From SAR202 cluster bacterium bin22 (GTDB lineage Bacteria; Chloroflexota; Dehalococcoidia; Lucifugimonadales; UBA3495): DNA of 34,861 nucleotides. Below are positions 1 to 6,744 of the stretch, piece by piece (positions within the stretch are counted from its first letter, which is position 1; the number at the start of each line of letters is the position of its first letter). The stretch covers positions 1-34,861 of the forward strand of contig MPMM01000027.1 of the NCBI GenBank assembly GCA_002238505.1. The letters are read 5' to 3'. The notes under the pieces are model-generated. The model was not told the DNA's origin and made no database searches. It was given only the letters and a program-made list of their open reading frames with translations. The position numbers and the translations under genes are program-made.

Positions 1-127
1 GGAACTGGCCGCCCGCAGGGACAGACCCAACAACAAGTTCCCTCTGGTCAAGATGCCGGATGCGGTATTGACCGAGATTACCTTCTGCAAGATTCGGATT
101 TATCCCCTGACATTCGACGATGCGGCC
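1..127. repeat. 127-bp direct terminal repeat (contig circularity)
   Basis: These bases are identical to the last 127 bases (34735-34861). The repeat lies inside a coding sequence whose reading frame continues perfectly across the join, so the unit length is 34,734 bp. The length equals a common largest assembler k-mer, which favours an assembly overlap of a circular or circularly permuted molecule over a true terminal repeat. Confidence 0.95.
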
Positions 128-1678
128 GCTTTGATCGGGACGCATACGCTGGTGTTGAGCGACCTGAACGATGTCTTGCTGAATACCAGTCCTGAAATCA
201 GCCAGATCCGGTTGACGGTCAATGGAGTCCTGGTGCATACCGAAAACTGGACTTTGACAGGGGGAGACCGGCGGATACGCTTCGAGATCACGGCAGAGGA
301 AGCAAGGAATATCGGAAGCACCGGCGCAGGACAGGCGGCGGACTGGATTCTTGAGTTCATGAACAGCAACGGGAGAGTGGGCTTCTCGAACAAGTATGTT
401 TCACCTTTCGGAGACCGGGGCGAATATCCGGCTACCAAGAGTGAGGTTGGCACGGGTACTGGAACCTCTATTGCGAAGGCCACGAACATACAGGTCGATG
501 CGGTCAGGAATCAGTCGAATCAGACGGACTTGGCTGGAATCAATCAGGCGGCGAGAAACGCGCTGGATGATACGGGCTATCTATCGGTTCGGAAGGTTGC
601 TCGATTCCTGGATCGCATTCTCAAATTGGCCACTGGTTCCACCGCCGGAATTGTCGCACTGGCAAGAGATGCGGACTATGACGCTAATTCCAGTTTCAAC
701 AACACCCGATCCGCCACGGTGTACGGGATTCGCAGGGTCTTGGCTCGCGTATTGGGCGGATACGCAACCACGGCCAATCTGACGGCAGAGGAAACGGCAC
801 GGGAAAATGCGGATACTGCACTGGGGACGCGGATCGACGATACGATTGCCCGCACGGCCGCATTCAGGCCGCTATCCAAGTGGGTGAGGAACAATGAAGC
901 CCGCACCCTGTTATTCGCATATCGTCCGCTGGAGGCCGTAAGTACCAGCATCAATGCGACTGTCACCATTGGCGGGCAGACGATCAACAATGTGAACCCG
1001 TCCGAGGGGTTGGCGGCACTGGATCGTGTAGGAACCATCCTCGCCATTCCAATCACTGCCACGCAGGCGGGGAACATCACGCGGTCGTCGGATGCACAGG
1101 CGGGCTATATCAAGTGCCAGATCAAGGCCGGCCGCGCCCATGCGATTACCGGTTGGATGCCCTCCGATGCGGCTCCGCAAGGCGAGCAAGGCCCGGAAGG
1201 CCCGGCAGGCCCGGCAGGTGCTCAAGGCCCGGCAGGACCGCAAGGCGATCCGGGTGATGCTGGTGCTCAAGGCCCGGCAGGCCCGGCAGGCCCCAAAGGC
1301 GATCCCGGAGATGCAGCAAGCGGAGGAGTTTCGTATGTGGCGCTAGCTGCGCTTGGACAAAATCGAGACGGGAATTACCAATTCACAATTCCCAGCAATA
1401 CCAGGAAAGTGGATATTGTTCTTAACGTAAGCGGCTCTGGAACAGGCGGGCGCGACATAACTAAAAAAATATTGGCTGCTCCTTTTGCGGAAATAACTTC
1501 TAGTGGAGATAAATGGCCTGTTACTTTTGTTAGGAAGGAAAGCGCTCAAAATATTTATGGGGTTGGGGCGCAACTTTGGTTATCTGGCTCGACTTTGCTT
1601 GTTAGACCTTATAGAGACCATAGGGACGCTGATATTTCAGTGTCTTCTGTAGGTAACTGCTACGCATTAGTTGGATAA
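1..1678 (+). CDS. collagen-like tail fibre, C-terminal two thirds (continues from 33701)
   Basis: This is the 3' part of a gene that starts at 33701 and crosses the circular join; codons here begin at base 2. The ATG at 53 is internal and not the true start. The full protein is 903 aa. The part encoded here holds a long non-repetitive shaft, a short collagen-like Gly-X-Y block (about bases 1166-1320, with repeats such as [20 protein letters not shown]), and a distal domain of about 118 aa ending at 1678. Collagen-like triplets in phage fibres form trimeric rods. The distal domain is visibly more AT-rich than the shaft, as expected of a receptor-binding tip acquired by exchange. The neighbouring gene upstream (31088) is a second collagen-like fibre. 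Role as an adsorption fibre is inferred from architecture and position; the receptor is unknown. Confidence 0.85.
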   Translation, partial: ELAARRDRPNNKFPLVKMPDAVLTEITFCKIRIYPLTFDDAAALIGTHTLVLSDLNDVLLNTSPEISQIRLTVNGVLVHTENWTLTGGDRRIRFEITAEEARNIGSTGAGQAADWILEFMNSNGRVGFSNKYVSPFGDRGEYPATKSEVGTGTGTSIAKATNIQVDAVRNQSNQTDLAGINQAARNALDDTGYLSVRKVARFLDRILKLATGSTAGIVALARDADYDANSSFNNTRSATVYGIRRVLARVLGGYATTANLTAEETARENADTALGTRIDDTIARTAAFRPLSKWVRNNEARTLLFAYRPLEAVSTSINATVTIGGQTINNVNPSEGLAALDRVGTILAIPITATQAGNITRSSDAQAGYIKCQIKAGRAHAITGWMPSDAAPQGEQGPEGPAGPAGAQGPAGPQGDPGDAGAQGPAGPAGPKGDPGDAASGGVSYVALAALGQNRDGNYQFTIPSNTRKVDIVLNVSGSGTGGRDITKKILAAPFAEITSSGDKWPVTFVRKESAQNIYGVGAQLWLSGSTLLVRPYRDHRDADISVSSVGNCYALVG

Positions 1679-1721
1679 TGGAACCAGCAAAACTTTTACA
1701 ACAAACACAGGAGAAAACACC

Positions 1722-2582
1722 ATGAATCTTGCGAACACACTGATGCGGAGAACGGCGATTGCCTGCACCTTCGCACTGCAACGCACCGATCACGTCCACA
1801 ATTCGTCAAGCCCGTGGTGGGCCTTTTCGCTGACCGACTGGCTCGGCGGCTACCTGATCGACGACACCACCATCGAGTACAAGCGACCGCACCACAAGAC
1901 CGGCCGCATCCTGCTCAAGAATCTCCAGATGACGGCGACGGACGAAGCCAAGTTCGGCCCGACTGTCGTAATCTCCGAAGATGTAGGTGAACGCGCCGAA
2001 TCCCGAATCAACGTGGCCTCGGGCGCAACCTACGATGAAGTGGTGGAGCATACGTTCAGCCGCACCACCAGCCTCAAGGAGAGCATGGAAGTGGGCGCGA
2101 AGGTCGCTGTGGAAGCGGAGTTTGGATACGCGGCCGGAACCGCAGGCGGATTCTACGGCGGCGCGAAATTCAGCGCGGAGATCAGCGCGAAGTACGGCCG
2201 GGACTGGGGCAGCTCCGATACGCACACCGACACGGTGAAGCGAAATATCCACATCACCGGGCCGTTCCACGGCAAGTACATTGCCGAGCGGTCGCTGGCG
2301 AAAGTCAGCCGCACGGCAGAGGTCACGCCGAAGTTCGAGCATCAGATCGAGATTTACGATAACGAAACCCTGCTGTACAGCTGGAACTCGCTTGAGGAAC
2401 TGATGATGGTGCTTCGCGGCGAAGCCCCGCTGGACCGGGACTTGGCGGACAAGTTCGTGGACAATCCTCTGAGTCACAACGAGATCGTTGCCGTGGCTCC
2501 GGAGCGGGATATGCAGCCGCTCCGGTGGACGGCCATCTTCGACAACGTCAACTACCAGAAGATCGACGTGCTGAGGGACTGA
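1722..2582 (+). CDS. aerolysin/ETX-MTX2-like pore-forming-fold protein
   Basis: 286 aa. The start ATG at 1722 has a GGAG site 8 nt upstream. No catalytic motif is visible. The middle (about residues 104-200) has the layout of the pore-forming module of the aerolysin/ETX-MTX2 superfamily: Ser/Thr-rich alternating strands (VEHTFSRTTSLKESMEVGAK), a Gly/Ala/Tyr-rich amphipathic stretch (GYAAGTAGGFYGGAKFSAEI) like an insertion hairpin, then more Ser/Thr strands (SSDTHTDTVKRNIHITG). The C-terminal part (EHQIEIYDNETLLYSWNSLE) looks like a separate small beta domain. There is no convincing signal peptide, so release would need lysis or virion carriage. It directly follows the tail-fibre gene and precedes an unknown gene by 2 bp. 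It could instead be a beta-rich virion or tail component. The family call is by pattern only. Confidence 0.5.
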   Translation: MNLANTLMRRTAIACTFALQRTDHVHNSSSPWWAFSLTDWLGGYLIDDTTIEYKRPHHKTGRILLKNLQMTATDEAKFGPTVVISEDVGERAESRINVASGATYDEVVEHTFSRTTSLKESMEVGAKVAVEAEFGYAAGTAGGFYGGAKFSAEISAKYGRDWGSSDTHTDTVKRNIHITGPFHGKYIAERSLAKVSRTAEVTPKFEHQIEIYDNETLLYSWNSLEELMMVLRGEAPLDRDLADKFVDNPLSHNEIVAVAPERDMQPLRWTAIFDNVNYQKIDVLRD

Positions 2583-2584
2583 AA

Positions 2585-3424
2585 ATGACCGAAGCGATGA
2601 AGCGCCAGATCGCCCGCCTGAAAGCATGGCGGGCGAAGTTCATGGCAGACCAGGAAGCCCGGATGCAGGAGGAATCCCGCCGGAAAGGGCTGGACAAGGA
2701 AGCCGAGCGAGCGCGTATCAAGGCACTGCGCCGTCCGCCGGCGAAGGTCTGGAGAATCGGACGCACACTGCTTTGGGAGCCGCCGGAGACGTTCGACCAG
2801 CTCAAGCCCGCCGGATTCTGGGTGTCCGAAAAGGCACCCGGCGGAAATTGGTATTATCACGGCGATTATCAGCCGAACGACACAAGAGAGGCGCAGCTCT
2901 ACGGAGACGGGCCTGCACGGGTGGAAGCGTACTATGACGACATGGCCGGGCCGGAGCACTATTACAGTCCGGTAGTCGAAGCGACACCGGGCGAGTTCCC
3001 CTATCTCGTGAGCCGTGTTCGGTACTACTGCACCTGCACGGACAAGGGCGAGGAATACGTGAACCGCTTTCGGCGTGTGCTGGCCGCACTCGGCGTCGTC
3101 GAGACGAAGAGAGGCCACGCATCCCGCCCGCCTGTTTCACCGCTGAATCCGCCCATGTCGGCAGCCGAGGCGGAGGAACTGACGCATCTTGGAATCACAT
3201 GGGACCGCATCGCGGACGTACTTTGGAGGCTGGAAGGCGGCGAACCGCCCCCGCCCCCTCCGACCCGGATGGACAAGATCGTGGACGCAACGAGAACCTA
3301 CACAGGACGGCGCACAATCCGCCGTAGGATGCCGTGGGTGCGCCCCTTACGCCGTCATGCAGGAATGCCTGACATCACCACGAAAGAGCGCACCGAGGCG
3401 CACCAGCGAGCTCAGGAGGGCTGA
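2585..3424 (+). CDS. hypothetical protein, basic coiled-coil N-terminus
   Basis: 279 aa, not recognised. The start ATG at 2585 lies 2 bp after the upstream stop, inside the sequence TGAAAATG. Residues 1-60 are a charged helix rich in Arg, Lys and Glu. A Trp/Tyr-rich globular part follows (for example GGNWYYHGDYQPNDT near residues 90-110, and YYDDMAGPEHYYSPV). A Pro run (PPPPPPT) sits near residue 220, and the C-terminus is very basic. The tight spacing suggests it is co-expressed with the pore-former-like gene, possibly as a partner or chaperone, but nothing in the sequence proves this. Confidence 0.75.
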   Translation: MTEAMKRQIARLKAWRAKFMADQEARMQEESRRKGLDKEAERARIKALRRPPAKVWRIGRTLLWEPPETFDQLKPAGFWVSEKAPGGNWYYHGDYQPNDTREAQLYGDGPARVEAYYDDMAGPEHYYSPVVEATPGEFPYLVSRVRYYCTCTDKGEEYVNRFRRVLAALGVVETKRGHASRPPVSPLNPPMSAAEAEELTHLGITWDRIADVLWRLEGGEPPPPPPTRMDKIVDATRTYTGRRTIRRRMPWVRPLRRHAGMPDITTKERTEAHQRAQEG

Positions 3425-3691
3425 ATGGACACGGAGACTCAAACAGAGATTCATCGTTTGAGGGACGATATTGGTTCGCTTCACCGGGCGATTGACAAAG
3501 TGGAGAGCTCGCTAGGACAGCACGAGATCGGCTGTGTGAAGGCCCATGCCGACAGTGAGAGTCGATTCAACACGCTGGAATCTTCGATAAAGATTATTAT
3601 CTGGATGGTCGGCATATTGATCTTCGCCGAGCTCTTCGGGATTGACACGGCGGTGCAGGCCGCCTTGAGGGCCTGGGGATTGCCCTGGTGA
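3425..3691 (+). CDS. XhlA/hemolysin-like coiled-coil membrane protein
   Basis: 88 aa. The start directly abuts the previous stop (TGA-ATG). The N-terminal 55 residues form a charged coiled coil (IHRLRDDIGSLHRAIDKVES). One strongly hydrophobic segment follows at about residues 57-75 (IIIWMVGILIFAELF), then a short tail. Coiled coil plus a C-terminal membrane span is the layout of XhlA-type proteins, which cooperate with holins in phage lysis. It opens a run of small membrane proteins and overlaps the next gene by 4 bp (GTGA). The lysis role is inferred from layout and position. Confidence 0.65.
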   Translation: MDTETQTEIHRLRDDIGSLHRAIDKVESSLGQHEIGCVKAHADSESRFNTLESSIKIIIWMVGILIFAELFGIDTAVQAALRAWGLPW

Positions 3692-3876
3692 AGATTGAAG
3701 CCTGGATGATCGGACTTGGGCTGGCGGCGATTAGCGGGGCCGTGGGCTACGGGTCTTTGCAAATGCAGGTTTCGGAGAACACCCAGGACGCGCATAAAAT
3801 GAGCAGTGAGGTCTGGCCGAGAATAGTACAATGCGAGAGAGATTTGAACTTCCTTCGAGGGCAAACATCGAAATGA
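3688..3876 (+). CDS. small single-TM protein, lysis cassette
   Basis: 62 aa, GTG start in a GTGA overlap with the previous stop. One N-terminal hydrophobic segment (residues 6-25, WMIGLGLAAISGAVGYGSLQ) is followed by a polar helical tail with one Cys. The topology would suit a spanin-like or holin-accessory protein. No lipobox or family motif is visible, so the role is inferred from position only. Confidence 0.6.
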   Translation: MKIEAWMIGLGLAAISGAVGYGSLQMQVSENTQDAHKMSSEVWPRIVQCERDLNFLRGQTSK

Positions 3877-4292
3877 GCGTAGTAATCTTGCAGAGGATGC
3901 CGGAATACCCTGACCAAAGAGGGACTCCGGGCGAATTGATTCTGCCGTTTCCAAGATGCAGGGATATGGAGTTCGCCACTCTGGAGCAACCTTGGAAGGA
4001 CAACCGACTGAATGAGTCCTGTATCCCTGCGGGCGAGTACAATTTGCATTGGGCAGAATCCCCGAGCAAGGGCTGGTGCTGGCATTTCGACAATGACGAA
4101 ACCGAGCCGCGCACCCATATCCTGATTCATCTTGGAAACTGGGTGAGGGACACGAAGGGTTGCGTCCTGCTAGGCAAGTGGCACACTGACAGGCATTTCA
4201 AGGTGGAGCAAAGTGCGGCCGCCATGCGTGAGTTTTCTGCACTGATGCGCCGTGAGAATTTTGTACTGAAAATCAAGGATGCCGCAACATAA
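3873..4292 (+). CDS. DUF5675 family protein, candidate cell-wall enzyme
   Basis: 139 aa from the ATG at 3873, which overlaps the previous stop (ATGA). It shows the DUF5675 signature: an LEQPWKDNRLNESCIPAGEY block near residues 35-55, then ILIHLGNW near residues 88-95, then KGCVLLGKW near residues 99-108. The His-x-Gly-Asn and Gly-Cys pair resembles the His and Cys of YkuD L,D-transpeptidases; that comparison is mine. The family has no settled function. It lies between membrane proteins and ahead of the holin, and I see no classical lysozyme, amidase or endopeptidase elsewhere in the genome. It is therefore the best endolysin candidate, though weakly supported biochemically. Confidence 0.7.
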   Translation: MSVVILQRMPEYPDQRGTPGELILPFPRCRDMEFATLEQPWKDNRLNESCIPAGEYNLHWAESPSKGWCWHFDNDETEPRTHILIHLGNWVRDTKGCVLLGKWHTDRHFKVEQSAAAMREFSALMRRENFVLKIKDAAT

Positions 4293-4468
4293 TGGAACTG
4301 CTGACGCTTCAAATTCTCTGGTGGACAGGCGTTGTCCTGTGGCATATTGGGCTGGCCCTTTTCGTCCTGGGCCTCACCGAACAATCCAGCCATTCTGATG
4401 CTGCCAAGTTTTCGAGTGGCTTTATTGCTTACGGGCTGCTCGTATGGGGCGCGTGGGGGTTGTTTTGA
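4292..4468 (+). CDS. small two-TM membrane protein
   Basis: 58 aa. The start overlaps the previous stop (TAATG at 4290-4294). Two hydrophobic segments (about residues 6-28, WWTGVVLWHIGLALFVLGL, and 43-57) flank a short polar loop, EQSSHSD. The size and topology fit a pinholin-like or accessory membrane protein. No family is recognised. Confidence 0.6.
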   Translation: MELLTLQILWWTGVVLWHIGLALFVLGLTEQSSHSDAAKFSSGFIAYGLLVWGAWGLF

Positions 4469-4668
4469 AGTACGTCTACGCGATCCTGTCCGGCCCGGCC
4501 GTGTTCGCCCTGTTCGCAGTGCTCGGCTATGTACTGGTGGACTGGCTGGCCAACAGCCGGATCATGGGCTGGCAACATGGTGATCCGACCGGGCTTCTGG
4601 TCTGGGCTGGAATTTCACTCTTGGGCGTGATCGCCGGCATCGTCACCATCATCTGGGTGTGGCCGTAA
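4465..4668 (+). CDS. small two-TM membrane protein
   Basis: 67 aa if the TTG at 4465 is used (TTGA overlap with the previous stop, G-rich ribosome site just upstream). An in-frame ATG at 4444 would add 7 residues. Two membrane spans are clear (ILSGPAVFALFAVLGYVLVD and LVWAGISLLGVIAGIVTIIW). It abuts the 3-TM holin by a TAATG overlap and is probably part of the lysis cassette. Confidence 0.6.
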   Translation: MKYVYAILSGPAVFALFAVLGYVLVDWLANSRIMGWQHGDPTGLLVWAGISLLGVIAGIVTIIWVWP

Positions 4669-5081
4669 TGGCACTTTTTACCGCACCGATTCTAGGCACC
4701 CTTATTGATAAGGGCTTTGATCTGGTGGACGACCTGTTCACCAGCGACAAAGAGAAAGCCGAAGCGAAATTGCAGCTGGAGACCTTGAGACAACGTCTCC
4801 AGGAAGGGCAGCTCGAAATCAATCTCCAGGAAGCGAAGCACAAATCCGTATTCGTAGCGGGCTGGAGACCGGCGATGGGCTGGACTTGCGCCCTGGGCTT
4901 CTTTTACTCGTTCTTTCTTGAGCCTTTTGCAGAATTGATCCTCTACTCAATGGGGATTGAGGTGGACACGCCGGATCTGGACACCGGCGCGCTCATGTCG
5001 CTGGCCTTTGCGATGCTGGGCCTGGGCGGCATGAGGTCGTATGAGAAATACAAAGGTGTGCAGTCGGAGTCTGTCAAATGA
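4668..5081 (+). CDS. holin of the 3-TM (GTA holin) family
   Basis: 137 aa from the ATG at 4668, which overlaps the upstream stop TAA. The first 55 residues are an amphipathic, charged helix (KEKAEAKLQLETLRQRLQEG). The characteristic VAGWRPAMGWTCALGFFYS motif follows, then a span around FLEPFAELILYSMG and a C-terminal Gly/Met-rich span (LMSLAFAMLGLGGMRSYEKY). This is the arrangement of the holins of PF11351, which make the membrane lesion at lysis. It overlaps the next gene by ATGA, so it belongs to one polycistronic late unit. The call is strong by motif. Confidence 0.85.
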   Translation: MALFTAPILGTLIDKGFDLVDDLFTSDKEKAEAKLQLETLRQRLQEGQLEINLQEAKHKSVFVAGWRPAMGWTCALGFFYSFFLEPFAELILYSMGIEVDTPDLDTGALMSLAFAMLGLGGMRSYEKYKGVQSESVK

Positions 5082-5260
5082 TTGACGCGAGTTCTTGGAC
5101 TCCGCAAATGGTCAGGGAATGGAGAGTAAAAAACCCAACCCTAGACCCGGACAAGCACCTGTGTTTAGGTGATCCTCATACTCCGCCGACCAATAGATTG
5201 TGGGACGCGGCGTTTGGAAGCCTGGGGCAATATAACCGAACAGGAGCAAAAAGAAAATGA
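5078..5260 (+). CDS. hypothetical small protein
   Basis: 60 aa, ATGA-coupled to the holin and to the next gene. Polar, Trp- and Pro-containing (WTPQMVREWRVKNPTLDP). No recognisable domain. It is accepted as a gene because both ends fit the overlapping chain. Confidence 0.6.
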   Translation: MIDASSWTPQMVREWRVKNPTLDPDKHLCLGDPHTPPTNRLWDAAFGSLGQYNRTGAKRK

Positions 5261-5466
5261 TCACCACTTCCACAGCCGCACCCTATCTCTACACCAGCTC
5301 CCGGACGGATGATGTTCGGATACCGTGTCCTGACTGCAAAGGGACAGGTTCCAAAGTGCCTGCATTTGCAAATATCCTGATTTCAAGAACGCTCGCCGGC
5401 GGGTTTGGATATTGGAAGGATGCCTGCCCCAGGTGCAAGGGCGCAAGACTGATACAGAAACAATGA
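5257..5466 (+). CDS. small DnaJ-type zinc-motif protein
   Basis: 69 aa. ATGA overlaps at both ends. Two zinc-knuckle half sites like those of the DnaJ cysteine-rich domain are visible: CPDCKGTG near residue 24 and CPRCKGAR near residue 58. It lacks the J domain and most of the DnaJ zinc domain, so it is a stand-alone mini zinc protein. Function unknown. Confidence 0.65.
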   Translation: MITTSTAAPYLYTSSRTDDVRIPCPDCKGTGSKVPAFANILISRTLAGGFGYWKDACPRCKGARLIQKQ

Positions 5467-5783
5467 AAGGTTTGATCGTAACGTCCAGAAAGATGATTCG
5501 CCAGATGGCCGCTACGGGCTGGAAGCCTGACGGTCATGGGCGCATTCGTGTAGTCTTGAGACGGATAGGCCCCTGGATGGAGATGGTCACTCGTGAGTAT
5601 GTCGATAATGAGACGACCGAGGCGGAGAGGGCCGCATACCGGAGAGGCTTCAAACAGGGCAAGATCGCCGCGTTGAGGGCGGCCCAGGTCACGGGAGTGG
5701 GCGGGCTTGATGTGTATCTGCAAGATGCTCTGGAGGTGGAGCGATGCCACAAATGCCAGGGACTTGGGCATATCCAAAAATGA
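5463..5783 (+). CDS. hypothetical protein with C-terminal CxxCxGxG motif
   Basis: 106 aa from the ATG at 5463 (ATGA overlap). Basic N-terminus (RKMIRQMAATGWKPDGHGR), a helical middle (AERAAYRRGFKQGKIAALRA), and one DnaJ-like half site at the end (CHKCQGLGH). The preceding gene carries two such half sites, so the pair may act together on zinc or RNA. This link is inference. Confidence 0.65.
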   Translation: MKGLIVTSRKMIRQMAATGWKPDGHGRIRVVLRRIGPWMEMVTREYVDNETTEAERAAYRRGFKQGKIAALRAAQVTGVGGLDVYLQDALEVERCHKCQGLGHIQK

Positions 5784-5995
5784 ACTGGAAAAGCGTCAAG
5801 GACAGCCCGCCGCAGGAGCCGGATAATTATCTGTGCTTCTGGAGATACCCGCCCATTCCGAAGGACGGAACCCAGATACTTCACGTCGAGGTGCTTTTCT
5901 ACAGGACGGAGGATAAAAGGTGGCTGGATCACGAGCACAAGTCCGCCACTCCCGAATACTGGACAGAGATTGAAATGCCGGAGGGATACCAATGA
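5780..5995 (+). CDS. DUF551-like small protein
   Basis: 71 aa from the ATG at 5780 (ATGA overlap); an upstream ATG at 5744 would overlap its neighbour more. The sequence begins MNWKSVKDSPPQEPDNYLCF and contains HEHKSATPEYWTEI, close to the DUF551 pattern (WISVKDRLPE..., then a Trp near the end) common in phage accessory genes. Function unknown. Confidence 0.65.
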   Translation: MNWKSVKDSPPQEPDNYLCFWRYPPIPKDGTQILHVEVLFYRTEDKRWLDHEHKSATPEYWTEIEMPEGYQ

Positions 5996-6102
5996 CCCGA
6001 TTCCGCATTCTCCTAATCCGTACTGCTGAATACTGGGGAGCTCTTCTGATCCTTATTATGTTAGTATCGGGAATAGGATCACTGGCTATGGCAGTGCTAT
6101 AG
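5992..6102 (+). CDS. 36-aa single-TM peptide
   Basis: ATG at 5992 overlaps the previous stop (ATGA). A short basic N-terminus is followed by one membrane span (WGALLILIMLVSGIGSLAMA). Supported by the overlap chain and by the ribosome site of the next gene directly after its stop. Function unknown. Confidence 0.5.
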   Translation: MTRFRILLIRTAEYWGALLILIMLVSGIGSLAMAVL

Positions 6103-6111
6103 GAGACTGAT

Positions 6112-6519
6112 ATGAATGACGATGTTTTGGCGAAAATACTTGCTGGTGCTGTGCCACAGCATTATTCCAGGTTCGAGGACCCGCGTAAATATTTCGGAGG
6201 CGGCGGAGGGACTGGCCTAGGTAATATTAAAGGGAGTAGGATGCAAGGCGCAAACGCAAAACCGAAGCCACCCACTTACGACACTAGCAACCTTGGCAAG
6301 CTGTCCACCAGTGCGCTCAACAGAGAACGCCTGCGAATAGCAGAAATAGAAAGCAGGCTAATAAAAGAGGGGCGCATAGGAACCAAGGAATCCAGGAATG
6401 CGAATAAGTATTCAAAAGCCATTTATGACGAGCTGGCGGCACGAAAACAGGCACTACAGGCGGCACAGAGGGAGACCAAGGTTTGGAGACGAACTACCCA
6501 GACCTCAACGGGAAACTAA
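6112..6519 (+). CDS. hypothetical glycine-rich/helical protein
   Basis: 135 aa. The start ATG at 6112 has an AGGAG site upstream (6101-6105). A Gly-rich segment (FGGGGGTGLGNIKG) near residues 28-45 is followed by a charged helical C-terminal half (RERLRIAEIESRLIKEGR). Not recognised. It lies at the end of the late rightward operon. Confidence 0.65.
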   Translation: MNDDVLAKILAGAVPQHYSRFEDPRKYFGGGGGTGLGNIKGSRMQGANAKPKPPTYDTSNLGKLSTSALNRERLRIAEIESRLIKEGRIGTKESRNANKYSKAIYDELAARKQALQAAQRETKVWRRTTQTSTGN

Positions 6520-6538
6520 TGAGCGATAGTGTTGAGAA

Positions 6539-6661
6539 ATGAATCCGGCCCATTGCCCTATCCCTCCGGAGCCGTCAGACCCGGCATTGTGGGTGTTCCT
6601 TGGGGTGATTGCCGGGTGGCTGGCCTACCTGGTATTCGACGCGATGTGGCCGGGGGAATGA
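6539..6661 (+). CDS. 40-aa single-TM peptide
   Basis: MNPAHCPIPPEPSDP leads into one hydrophobic span (LWVFLGVIAGWLAYLVF). It is the last rightward gene before the tRNA-like gene, 5 bp downstream. Supported only by its open frame and membrane-like composition. Confidence 0.4.
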   Translation: MNPAHCPIPPEPSDPALWVFLGVIAGWLAYLVFDAMWPGE

Positions 6662-6666
6662 TTCAT

Positions 6667-6740
6667 AGCGAGATGGTGTAGTGGCAACACGCTGGTTTCA
6701 TGTTCCAGCACCGCAGGTTCGATTCCTGCTCTCGCAACCA
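6667..6740 (+). tRNA. tRNA-like gene, anticodon CAU (Met or Ile2)
   Basis: 74 nt with an encoded CCA end. D stem GTGT/ACAC with A14 and GG in the loop; T stem GCAGG/CCTGC with loop TTCGATT; acceptor positions 2-7 GCGAGA pair with TCTCGC. The anticodon loop TTCATGT reads CAU. Oddities: A1 faces A72 (unpaired, as in bacterial initiator tRNAs, although the initiator GC pairs in the anticodon stem are absent), position 31 faces T39, and position 37 is G. It is either a divergent elongator Met/Ile2 tRNA or a tRNA-like element. It lies 5 bp after one operon and 4 bp from the end of the converging one. Confidence 0.8.
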
Positions 6741-6744
6741 GATC

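Noticed and set aside
1-127. True physical direct terminal repeat of the virion DNA
   Set aside because: Lies in mid-gene and has a length typical of assembler overlap; cannot be excluded without read-end data.
53-1678. Stand-alone fibre gene starting at the ATG at 53
   Set aside because: The frame is open from base 2 and joins exactly to the frame starting at 33701 across the circular join; 53 is an internal Met.
1806-2627. 273-aa open frame on the minus strand
   Set aside because: Antisense to the pore-former-like gene, His/Val/Arg-rich shadow composition, no ribosome site, and opposite to the operon direction.
6667-6740. tRNA as a phage attachment site
   Set aside because: No integrase gene and no duplicated tRNA 3' end elsewhere in the window.
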